Source: JAYQPQ01 sp038145405
Lineage (GTDB): Bacteria; Pseudomonadota; Gammaproteobacteria; Pseudomonadales; GM7GCV1
DNA length: 16,666 bases
Assembly: GCA_038145405.1 (NCBI GenBank)
Contig: JAYQPQ010000042.1
Span: 1 to 16,666 of the forward strand
Direction: 5' to 3'
The position numbers were made by a program, and so were the translations under genes. Under the pieces are notes generated by a model. That model was not told the origin of the DNA. It did not search any database and saw only the letters and a program-made list of their open reading frames with translations. Positions 6,133 through 13,120 of this stretch are shown piece after piece (position 1 is the first letter of the stretch; every line of letters starts with the position of its first letter).

Positions 6133-7542
6133 TTAGTGGGGAATAAGCTCAGCGGCATCGGGCAGCTGTTCTTTCCAGAAGGTGCGGCCGGTCGGCTGAG
6201 CCTGATAGTCGATAAAATGAGACTCGCCCAGACTCAGCTCATCCGCTCGTTGGCTCATGGCGGATGCCGAGGTATCCAGCCAGTTGCCGGTTTCCAATCT
6301 GGTGTGCATGGTAAGCACAGTTGCTACGGACTCCGCAGTGGTGAAGTTGCAGTGTCCCGCTGCCTCGGTATAAACCTGCCGCAACATGCTGTCTCGACCA
6401 GCACTCGCGACGGCTTCAGCCAGTGTCGCCGTGCCATCCACAGGCGAAATCTGATCGCCGATATTGTGCAGGGTGATCATGGGGACTTGAAGATTTCCGG
6501 TAAATACCTGGGGTGCCATATAGGCAACAGCGTCAAGATCAGCACGAATCGTGGCGTTGGCGTTAAGCCTGTCCAGATCAGCATTCAGATCCAGACCTGC
6601 GTCGCGATACAGGGCTTCCACCAGGGCCTTTTCATCCAGGGCATTCAGTGCCGTACGATAGTCATAGCCAACATTCCAGGAAATATTGCCGCCTGCCAAG
6701 TCATTGATCTGGCTGCGGCTGCTCAATGCCTGCCCAACCAAGGGTAGTCGTCCTCCGGAAAGGCTATCGTATAGTCCCTCCTGTCGGGCCTGGAAATCAT
6801 CACGAGCCGGCCGTGGTTTTGATTGTTCCGACCAATCGGGAAGATGAGCTAGTACCGCCGCCAGCGCGATCCGAGCGCGCCCTTCTGGCGTTGCTTGCGC
6901 CTCGGCCAGCATGGCCTGCCAGGCAGGCTGCGCCGTCTGACGGAAATCCTCGGCAATATCGATAATTGGCAGGTCGGAATCTGGAGCCAACAGCGTCTTC
7001 GCTGTATACAGCCCGTCCAGCTTGCCGTTCCAGAGTGCAATTCCACCTACTGGTGAACTGCACAGGGAAATCGCACCGGAAAATACTTCGGGGTACATGT
7101 TCACCGCCGTAGCAGAAGTGTGCCCACCCATGGATCGCCCGTAGGCCAGTGTCCACTCTGGCTCACCGAAGTTTTCACTGGTGATGGCTTTGATCTGAAC
7201 AAAATTATCGACCGACTGATGGATCGCCCAGCCGGCGACGGCCCGGGTAGTACCGGCCATACCAAAACCACGGCTGAGCAGGTCCGCGCGCACACTGTCG
7301 TTCGAGTTGACCCGACTGAGATAGTCCAGATCGATTAGCACGGTACCGTTCCAGCTCTCCGGAATATCAATGCGATACGCTGAACCATCGGGTAACGTGC
7401 CTTCCACTATGCCGGAAGTGAGCAATTCATTTGCCGAATCAGCCGTCGATGATTCCTGCTCCTGCTGACTGCAAGCTGCTATCAGTGTCAACATCAAACA
7501 GAATCCCAGCCATTGGGTGCGCTTAACAAAATGCCGTGCCAT
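6133..7542 (-). CDS. Alpha/beta hydrolase lipoprotein
   Basis: The 469-residue protein starts with a lipoprotein signal ending in IAAC, with Cys24 as the lipid anchor, followed by a Gln/Ser/Glu-rich tether. A hydrolase core begins near residue 45 (GTLPDGSAYRIDIPESWNG). The putative triad is Ser137 in GRSMGG (135-140), Asp363 in IGDQISPV and His397 in AGHCNF. An insertion or cap of roughly 170 residues lies between Ser and Asp. The layout recalls peptidase S9- or tannase-like hydrolases, but I cannot assign a precise family or substrate. It probably acts at the outer or inner membrane on extracytoplasmic esters or peptides. The ATG is well supported by AAGGGAGGG (7547-7555). It is the first gene of the unit that continues to 4166. 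Confidence 0.8.
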   Translation of the reverse strand: MARHFVKRTQWLGFCLMLTLIAACSQQEQESSTADSANELLTSGIVEGTLPDGSAYRIDIPESWNGTVLIDLDYLSRVNSNDSVRADLLSRGFGMAGTTRAVAGWAIHQSVDNFVQIKAITSENFGEPEWTLAYGRSMGGHTSATAVNMYPEVFSGAISLCSSPVGGIALWNGKLDGLYTAKTLLAPDSDLPIIDIAEDFRQTAQPAWQAMLAEAQATPEGRARIALAAVLAHLPDWSEQSKPRPARDDFQARQEGLYDSLSGGRLPLVGQALSSRSQINDLAGGNISWNVGYDYRTALNALDEKALVEALYRDAGLDLNADLDRLNANATIRADLDAVAYMAPQVFTGNLQVPMITLHNIGDQISPVDGTATLAEAVASAGRDSMLRQVYTEAAGHCNFTTAESVATVLTMHTRLETGNWLDTSASAMSQRADELSLGESHFIDYQAQPTGRTFWKEQLPDAAELIPH

Positions 7543-7944
7543 AGGACCCTCCCTTCAATTTAGTATCAAAATGTGAGGAGAGAGGTTTATGCAATCAGTC
7601 ACCTTTCAGCCTCATTGTTCAAGCACCACAGGTCTGCAAAAATTGCTACCCCCACCCGCAGCTACCAAGCTTTGGACAGAGATGAGACCATGGTTCGCCC
7701 AATAGCGACACTATAGTTTCCTCACGCAACCACTATATATACGCACCAATGCGCGCAATTTATTTAGCACCTTCTGTAAACAATTCATAAGTCGAAAATG
7801 CCCCGGTTTTGGCCTCTGAACGAAACTCGAAATAAATGGAGCAGTGGTTAGAGTCGCTGCTCTCAATATGGGAGTTGATTGAAATATTGTGAGGGGGTAA
7901 ATACTTGTCTCCTCCTATTGGAGATTCGCCCTTAGCCCGGTGCG
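7543..7944. other. 402-bp intergenic region, AT-rich in its middle, no gene
   Basis: No supported coding or RNA gene is seen. The segment 7709-7760 is AT-rich with CACTATA at 7709-7715 and again at 7731-7737, a 22-bp spacing. The Shine-Dalgarno AAGGGAGGG (7547-7555) belongs to the gene starting at 7542. The promoter of the minus-strand operon should lie here, but I found no -35/-10 pair with convincing spacing. A weak CTCC-TATT-GGAG hairpin lies near 7912-7923 with no T-run, so no clear terminator follows the gene ending at 7945. Confidence 0.5.
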
Positions 7945-8946
7945 TTACTCGATGTTTTTTGTTTTAATTTTCCAGTCTGGGTTGACACAAAGTTTGCAGT
8001 CAGCACCCTGGAACCACTCGCCACTCTCTTCATCCTGCTTCAACTGCCAGGCCATCCAGGCGGTAGCCACCTGGGCATACTCTCCGCCGTTTGGCGCTGA
8101 CCAGAAGGTTCCTCCATGTCCGACTCCGTTTTCACCATAGAAAACCGGAACGTGATCAATGCGAGCGAAGTCATCTTCAGCATTGCGATAGGCGACATCA
8201 GTTGGACCACCGTTGATATAGGCTACAGGCCCATGGATGTCCTGAAGCTGGGACTTAACAACGGCAATTCCACTGGCGCCGGAAGCCGGCCCATCATTCA
8301 GCACTCCGCTATTGAATAGAATCGCGGTATCTACGCGCGGGTCGGCGGCGACGACTACAGCCTGAAGACCACCACAGCTATGTCCCATGGTGCCTATATT
8401 GTCCAAATCCACTTTTCCGTAAAACTGACTGAAGGGGTCAGAGTTCTGCTGCTCTGCCCACTGAATTGCATCGATCAGTTGCTGCGGGCTGGTCGGATCG
8501 GCGGGACGCTGTTGGGGCTCGGCTGCAGGTGCCCGCGGAGGCGTGGCTGGCCGCGGTGGTGGTGTCGCACCAGGCTCGCGAGCCGGAGGCACTTCTATGC
8601 CGCGCTCCTCGGTCGGAGGCCCGGCTGCAACAATGACAAAGCCGTGTGAAGCCACTTCCCGCAGGAATGCCCCATTGTTTAGGCCATTGTCTCGACAACC
8701 GCCATTACCCCAAAGGATCAGCGGCATTTCCATGTTTGGCATGTTGCTTGGATGGTAGACCATATTCATGGGCATGGAGGCGAAATACTCTGCCACTGCA
8801 GCATAGGCTCCCGTCCCAGCTGGTGCGCCGACGATACCGAAGGGCCTTGGCTCAGACACAGACTGGCTTTGTGCTACCACAGGAAAAACTGCTAAGGTCG
8901 CGAGCCCGACCACACCCATTTGTTGAAAGCTGGCTTTAAAACTCAT
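7945..8946 (-). CDS. Secreted alpha/beta hydrolase, dienelactone-hydrolase/PETase-like fold (paralogue 2)
   Basis: The 333-residue protein is a paralogue of the products at 5193-6104 and 9855-10865. A Sec signal peptide (residues 1 to about 25) is followed by the core. The triad is Ser190 in GHSCGG (188-193), Asp250 in GGPTDVAY and His277 in VGHGGTF. WGNGGC (79-84) is the probable oxyanion segment. Cys317 and Cys320 form the shared C-terminal CxxC. A distinctive proline/alanine/arginine-rich insert spans about residues 112-152 and lengthens a surface loop that is short in paralogue 1. ATG at 8946 is chosen over an upstream start at 9003. It is preceded by AAAAGGGGGA and opens directly into the signal peptide. 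It is divergent from the DUF3237 gene, with 255 bp between them. Substrate unknown. Confidence 0.83.
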   Translation of the reverse strand: MSFKASFQQMGVVGLATLAVFPVVAQSQSVSEPRPFGIVGAPAGTGAYAAVAEYFASMPMNMVYHPSNMPNMEMPLILWGNGGCRDNGLNNGAFLREVASHGFVIVAAGPPTEERGIEVPPAREPGATPPPRPATPPRAPAAEPQQRPADPTSPQQLIDAIQWAEQQNSDPFSQFYGKVDLDNIGTMGHSCGGLQAVVVAADPRVDTAILFNSGVLNDGPASGASGIAVVKSQLQDIHGPVAYINGGPTDVAYRNAEDDFARIDHVPVFYGENGVGHGGTFWSAPNGGEYAQVATAWMAWQLKQDEESGEWFQGADCKLCVNPDWKIKTKNIE

Positions 8947-9057
8947 TACATCCCCCTTTTCTGAGATCAGATTAACTAAGTAGGCTGGGGCGGGTAATTG
9001 CACCCCGAGCGCATCGACCTTGGAAAAACTAGAAGCTTTTTACTGATTTCAAAGCTA

Positions 9058-9085
9058 ATGAACGCCAATATGTAATATAGTTCAT
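9058..9085. promoter_or_regulatory. Inverted repeat ATGAAC-N16-GTTCAT in a divergent intergenic region
   Basis: ATGAAC (9058-9063) and GTTCAT (9080-9085) are perfect 6-bp inverted arms separated by 16 bp of AT-rich sequence that includes TAATATAG. The repeat is central in the 255-bp spacer between the divergent genes starting at 8946 (minus) and 9202 (plus). It is a candidate site for a dimeric regulator of both, but no regulator gene lies next to it. Confidence 0.35.
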
Positions 9086-9189
9086 ATCGGTGCAGAGTGC
9101 TCACAGTTGGATGGTTAAAAATTCGCTCTTACCTATCCGCCCCCCGAGCCCGCCAGGAAAACTTCATTGCGCGAGTAAAAGAAGACAAA

Positions 9190-9194
9190 GAGGA
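9190..9194 (+). promoter_or_regulatory. Shine-Dalgarno GAGGA that decides a GTG start
   Basis: GAGGA lies 7 nt before the GTG at 9202. The ATG at 9200 is in another frame that does not encode the conserved protein, and the upstream in-frame start at 9097 would bury the signal peptide behind 35 residues. The GTG is therefore preferred. Confidence 0.65.
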
Positions 9195-9201
9195 AAATCA
9201 T

Positions 9202-9726
9202 GTGCCGCACTTCAAACCTAAATCATTGGCAACTCTGCTGGTTGCACTTTTTTCGAGCGGTTTGCTGATGCCCGCCGTATCCCAGGAAGACTTCGAAACG
9301 GAACTGCTTTGGGTCGCCAAGGTGACTATCGCCAACCGAATTGAGGTAGGTGAGAGCAAGCATGGCTTACGTCGCATTGTTCCTATCACTGGAGGTAATT
9401 TCGCGGGTCCCGGCATAAAAGGGCGTGTATTGCCTGTCGGAGCGGACTGGCAATTGGTTCGCCCCGACGGAACCACTGAGCTGCATGCACGCTATCTAAT
9501 GCAAACAGAGGATGGTTACGTGATCCAAATCATCAATCAGGTGCTGTCGCGTTCCGACAATAATGGTGGAAGTTATCGTCGCTCAGTCATTGATCTGGAG
9601 GCTCCCATCAATTCACCCTACGAACATTTGAACGATTATGTTTTCCTCGGAACCCTGGACGTACCAACCCGCCTTGAGGAAGGGGAATCGCCCTACGTCA
9701 TCATTAGCGTTTACCGACTTCTATAG
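9202..9726 (+). CDS. Secreted DUF3237-family protein
   Basis: From the GTG start the protein has 174 residues. Residues 1 to about 27 form a Sec signal (ending AVS). The rest matches the DUF3237 pattern: IPI/VPITGG near 60-65, FAGPGIKGRVLPVGADWQL (67-85), RPDGTTELHARY (87-98), then a second strand-rich half (TEDGYVIQIINQ). DUF3237 members are small beta-rich proteins without an established biochemical role, so none is assigned. Export and a position among secreted hydrolases and the CoA-transferase operon suggest work on the same extracellular substrate, which is inference only. It is the only intact plus-strand gene to the right of pobA. It is transcribed alone and followed by a strong terminator. 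Confidence 0.78.
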   Translation: MPHFKPKSLATLLVALFSSGLLMPAVSQEDFETELLWVAKVTIANRIEVGESKHGLRRIVPITGGNFAGPGIKGRVLPVGADWQLVRPDGTTELHARYLMQTEDGYVIQIINQVLSRSDNNGGSYRRSVIDLEAPINSPYEHLNDYVFLGTLDVPTRLEEGESPYVIISVYRLL

Positions 9727-9736
9727 CGTGGCAAAC

Positions 9737-9773
9737 AAAAAAAGCGGCCACTAGCCACTAGGGCCGCTTTTTT
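9737..9773. terminator. Bidirectional intrinsic terminator between convergent genes
   Basis: GCGGCC (9744-9749) pairs with GGCCGC (9762-9767), extended by CTAG (9751-9754) with CTAG (9758-9761) across one bulged A. A run of seven A (9737-9743) precedes the stem and six T (9768-9773) follow it, so both strands have a stem followed by a U-tract. It ends the DUF3237 gene on the plus strand and the long operon ending at 9855 on the minus strand. Confidence 0.93.
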
Positions 9774-9854
9774 GACTGATATTGCCCTTACACCTTCTCG
9801 CCCTGGCCGCTGGACTGCAGCCAGAGCAGAAGGAATCAAACCAAAACGAATTAA

Positions 9855-10865
9855 TCAGTCGAGGTTTTTGGCGCGGATTACCCAATTCGGGTCTCTGGCC
9901 AGAATGCTGTCGTCTCCGACAAACCAGGCTCTTCCGCTCTCTTTGCCTTTAAGCTGCCAGTCCAGCCAGTTACGTGCGACCACGGCAAAGGAGCCCCCAT
10001 TTACCGTGCGATAGGTCCCGATGTGACCGACCCCTTCTTCGTAAGCACGAACGATGGGCACCTGGTTAATACGCTCGAAGTCGTCATCCGCGTTGGGATA
10101 AGCAACATCGCTGGAATCACCCGTGACATAGAGTACCGGCCCGTGGAAATCTTTCAGGTTTTCCTTGCCTGCACCCATTGAGTTGCCACTGCCATTATCC
10201 GGGAAGGTTCCGCTGTTCATGATCATGGAGGTTGTAACACGAGGGTCTGCAGAGGCCGCTACTGCCTGCACGCCCCCACAGGATTGGCCAGCCACGGCGA
10301 TTTTAGTGGGATCCAGTTTGCCGTAGTAAATACTGCCCTCACGCGAATTTTCCGCGATCGCCCAGTCGATAGCATCAATGAGCTGTGTCCAGTCGGTAGG
10401 CTGACCTGAACCGGGCTCACGCGGCGGTGGCTCTACGCCGGGAGGTGTTTGACGGACATGGCCTTCTGCATACTGGGCACCAATCGGCCCAATGGCAGCG
10501 ATAAAGTAACCGTGTGACGCAATCTCGGTAAGGAAATAACGAAATCGATTGCCGATGTTTACGCAAGCGCCATTACCCCAGACCATAATAGGCAGCAGAT
10601 TGTCGCCACCAAATTGCGATAGATCCTCCGGCCGATAAAGCGTGTGAGTATGTAGAGAGGAGTCAACCGTCATAACCGCCTTGATTGGCCCACTGCCGCC
10701 GTGATCTGCCGCAAGGGTGGCTGCGAGGAACACCTCCTCTGAAGCATCCATGCCGGCCGGGGCTGCACCCGCAGGAGGCTGCTGAGCGAAAGCCCCCAAG
10801 GTGGTGATAGACGAAACTAGCGCCACCCCAAATCCGACCTTCCATATAGCACTCATAATTTTCAT
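9855..10865 (-). CDS. Secreted alpha/beta hydrolase, dienelactone-hydrolase/PETase-like fold (paralogue 3), in CoA-transferase operon
   Basis: The 336-residue protein has a Sec signal (residues 1-27, ending AFA) and then a Pro/Ala-rich N-terminus. The triad is Ser195 in GQSCGG (193-198), Asp253 in GDSSDVAY and His281 in GVGHIGTY. WGNGAC (96-101) is the oxyanion-type segment, and a Pro-rich loop spans about 141-155. The C-terminal block is shared with the other two paralogues, but the CxxC pair is replaced by Ser320 and Ala323. Good Shine-Dalgarno (GGGGAG) before the ATG. It lies 30 bp after the CaiB-type transferase gene and is the last gene of the operon running in from the right edge. That position suggests it releases the acid handled by the operon. 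The substrate is unknown. Confidence 0.84.
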   Translation of the reverse strand: MKIMSAIWKVGFGVALVSSITTLGAFAQQPPAGAAPAGMDASEEVFLAATLAADHGGSGPIKAVMTVDSSLHTHTLYRPEDLSQFGGDNLLPIMVWGNGACVNIGNRFRYFLTEIASHGYFIAAIGPIGAQYAEGHVRQTPPGVEPPPREPGSGQPTDWTQLIDAIDWAIAENSREGSIYYGKLDPTKIAVAGQSCGGVQAVAASADPRVTTSMIMNSGTFPDNGSGNSMGAGKENLKDFHGPVLYVTGDSSDVAYPNADDDFERINQVPIVRAYEEGVGHIGTYRTVNGGSFAVVARNWLDWQLKGKESGRAWFVGDDSILARDPNWVIRAKNLD

Positions 10866-10895
10866 TTTCCACTCCCCAAGAGATTGATTAAGTGT

Positions 10896-12092
10896 TTAAG
10901 CTTTTAATAGCTCTTCTACGTCCTGATCGCTATAGCCCAGCATTGCCAGAACTTCCCGACCATGTTCCCCAAGGCGAGGGGGCGGACTGCTTACCCCAGG
11001 TCCATCCTCCGACATACAGAACCCGGCATTAATAACTGAAATATCCTGGTCGTCCGGCAACCCAGGGACATGCAAAGGAACCTTTGCTCCGCGCCGCTCC
11101 AAAAATTCAAAGTCGGCGGCTTCGTCGACGCTGCGTATCATGCCGCAGGGGATGCTTCGCGCGCTCATTTCTGCTTCCCATTCCAGGGCGGTGCGTTGGC
11201 GCAGAGCAGCCTGCAGCTCGGCAATCAACGCTTCACTATGCTTTTTGCGCCGGTCTATCGAGGTGTACCGCGGATCCTTGAGCCAGTCTTCGCGCTCAAG
11301 GCACTTTGCCAGACTGACAAACTGATTCTGCTGCACCACCCCCAGAGAAATCTGTCGTCCATCAGAGCATTCAAATACCGCCGTGGTCGGCTGACCGCTG
11401 TAGCCGGTATTGCCGGTGCGAGCCAGCGTTTTTCCGGTAACCAGGTAGGGCACTACCGCAGAAACTGTAAATGCCAGACTGGCCTCCAGCATGGACACAT
11501 CAATGTATTCTCCCCCTCCACTGCGTTCGCGCCGCATCAGCGCAGCCATGACAGATAAGGCAGCTGTTTGCCCCGTCAGCGTGTCCACCATGGGGAAGCC
11601 CACCCGGATCGGTGGATCATCCGGGCTACCACTCAGGCTCATAATGCCGGCAGTGGCTTGAACGATATTGTCGATCGCGGGCCAGTCTCTAAGAGGTGTG
11701 TCCTGACCGTAACCTGAAACCGAGCAGTAAATGATGTCTTTTTTTAGTTCACGGGCTTGCTCGTAGCCGAGCCCCAGCCGATTCATGACACCGGGTCGAA
11801 AATTCTCCAGCACCACATCTGACTTTGCGATCAGCCGCTTGGCGGCGTCCAGATGTTGAGGGTTTTTAAGATCCAGGGCGATGGATTTTTTGCCAGCATT
11901 CACCGCGATAAAGGACGGGGACATGCCATCGTATCGACGATCCGGTCCGTAATTACGCATGGCGTCACCCGTGCCCGGCGCTTCAACCTTGATCACCTCG
12001 GCCCCCAGAAAACAAAGCAGATGGGAGGCATAGGGACCCGCCATGACGTGGCTGAAATCGGCAACGCGTATTCCTTCAAGTGGGCGTGCCAT
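10896..12092 (-). CDS. CaiB/BaiF-type class III CoA-transferase (single domain)
   Basis: The 398-residue protein is a typical class III CoA-transferase. It starts PLEGIRVADFSHVMAGPYAS, followed by LGAEVIKVEAPGTGDAMR (30-46), KKSIALDLK and LENFRPGVMNRLGLGY (95-110). Asp170 in FPMVDTLTGQ is the expected catalytic aspartate that forms the acyl anhydride. It would move CoA between carboxylic acids in the cytosol. Acceptor and donor cannot be read from sequence. The ATG at 12092 shares one base with the TGA of the TRAP receptor gene (TGATG), and GGAGGGG lies just upstream, which argues for translational coupling. It is one of two CoA-transferase genes in the operon. Confidence 0.92.
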   Translation of the reverse strand: MARPLEGIRVADFSHVMAGPYASHLLCFLGAEVIKVEAPGTGDAMRNYGPDRRYDGMSPSFIAVNAGKKSIALDLKNPQHLDAAKRLIAKSDVVLENFRPGVMNRLGLGYEQARELKKDIIYCSVSGYGQDTPLRDWPAIDNIVQATAGIMSLSGSPDDPPIRVGFPMVDTLTGQTAALSVMAALMRRERSGGGEYIDVSMLEASLAFTVSAVVPYLVTGKTLARTGNTGYSGQPTTAVFECSDGRQISLGVVQQNQFVSLAKCLEREDWLKDPRYTSIDRRKKHSEALIAELQAALRQRTALEWEAEMSARSIPCGMIRSVDEAADFEFLERRGAKVPLHVPGLPDDQDISVINAGFCMSEDGPGVSSPPPRLGEHGREVLAMLGYSDQDVEELLKA

Positions 12093-13120
12093 CAAGCCCC
12101 TCCGGCACAGTTAACGCTGCCATCGCTGTTAATGCTGCTAAGCGCCAAATCCAGAACCGACTGCCCATCGATTCCGTACTCATCGAGTTTCTGTGCATTC
12201 ATCCGGGCCTGTTGCAGGTAAATTTGATCAAAAGTTTCCTGGTCGGCTGCACTGACTGGCCGTATGTCGACATTGCTCTGTACGGCAACCTGCATTCCCT
12301 CATCTGTAGCAATGGAGATTTTTTCCGTCAATGCGGCTTCCCAGATTGGAATAGAAGCTTCGAGAATAGCCTGGTGCTCCTGGGACAGCTCGTTCCAACG
12401 CCGTTCCTTCATCGCCCGCGACGGATAAGCTCCGCGAGGCACTACTAACAGGCTGTAGTGGCTGGCTACCTCGGCGAAATGCAGTGACTTAAAGGTATCA
12501 ACGGGTGCCACCAATCCGTCCAGTACGCCCTTGGCCAAAGAAGAATAGACCTCTCGCATTGGCATACTGACTGGGTCAGCTCCCATAGTTTCAAGCACGC
12601 TTAACATTTCGGTAGGCGCGCGAAGCCGCAGGCCTTGCAAATCGTCGAGTCCGTTTATTGGCGTCGAGCGGGTGATGACTCCCAATAGCGCTCCGCCCTG
12701 AACAGCGAGCAATTTCAACCCCTCTATCTCTGCCTGGAGCTGGCGGCTGTTTTGTAAAAGGCACCGATATAAATCGATCTGCCCTTCGACACTGCTGATA
12801 CCGCTATAAAAGCCGGTTTGTACTCGTGTGAGATGGGCACCGCCCTTGGCGTAAATCGGGGTTATCAGCCCCACATCGGCAACCCCGTGACGCAGCTCCA
12901 ACATGGAGTTTTCATCGGACAGAAGCGAGCCGGACCAGACAGGATCAACAACCAGTGTGCCGCCCGATTCTCGCTCGATATAATCCATCCAGACCCGATC
13001 AGCCTGACTGAACGGATGCCCGGGACTATAGGAACTACTGTAAAGCAGGTGTACCGGCTCTTGTGCAACAAGAGGCGCGCTCAAAGCTGACAGCAATGCT
13101 GCCGTGAGTAAAAGCCTCAT
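12092..13120 (-). CDS. TRAP transporter solute-binding protein, DctP family
   Basis: The 342-residue periplasmic receptor starts with a Sec signal (residues 1-19, ending PLVA). The DctP pattern is clear: HPFSQADRVWMDYIERESGG (36-54), then LELRHGVADVGLITP and GLDDLQGLRLRAP (157-169) with Arg167 at the position that usually grips the substrate carboxylate. Next come MPMREVYSSLAKGVLDGLVAP (187-206) and LSQEHQAILEA. It should bind a carboxylate delivered by or into the pathway encoded around it. The small and large membrane subunits (DctQ/DctM) are absent from the window, so the permease must lie elsewhere. It overlaps both neighbours by one base (TGATG). Starting at ATG 13120 rather than TTG 13123 gives a standard signal peptide. 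Confidence 0.92.
   Translation of the reverse strand: MRLLLTAALLSALSAPLVAQEPVHLLYSSSYSPGHPFSQADRVWMDYIERESGGTLVVDPVWSGSLLSDENSMLELRHGVADVGLITPIYAKGGAHLTRVQTGFYSGISSVEGQIDLYRCLLQNSRQLQAEIEGLKLLAVQGGALLGVITRSTPINGLDDLQGLRLRAPTEMLSVLETMGADPVSMPMREVYSSLAKGVLDGLVAPVDTFKSLHFAEVASHYSLLVVPRGAYPSRAMKERRWNELSQEHQAILEASIPIWEAALTEKISIATDEGMQVAVQSNVDIRPVSAADQETFDQIYLQQARMNAQKLDEYGIDGQSVLDLALSSINSDGSVNCAGGA

Noticed and set aside
6136..6747. Plus-strand 203-codon open frame
   Set aside because: It is antisense to the lipoprotein hydrolase, has no recognisable family and lacks a ribosome site, whereas the minus-strand protein has a lipobox and full catalytic motifs.
8947..9003. Upstream start at 9003 for hydrolase paralogue 2
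   Set aside because: The ATG at 8946 has a strong purine-rich Shine-Dalgarno and begins a normal signal peptide. The extra 19 residues add no conserved sequence.
9097..9201. 35-residue N-terminal extension of the DUF3237 protein
   Set aside because: It would place a charged stretch ahead of the signal peptide, whereas a GAGGA-preceded GTG at 9202 gives a normal exported protein.
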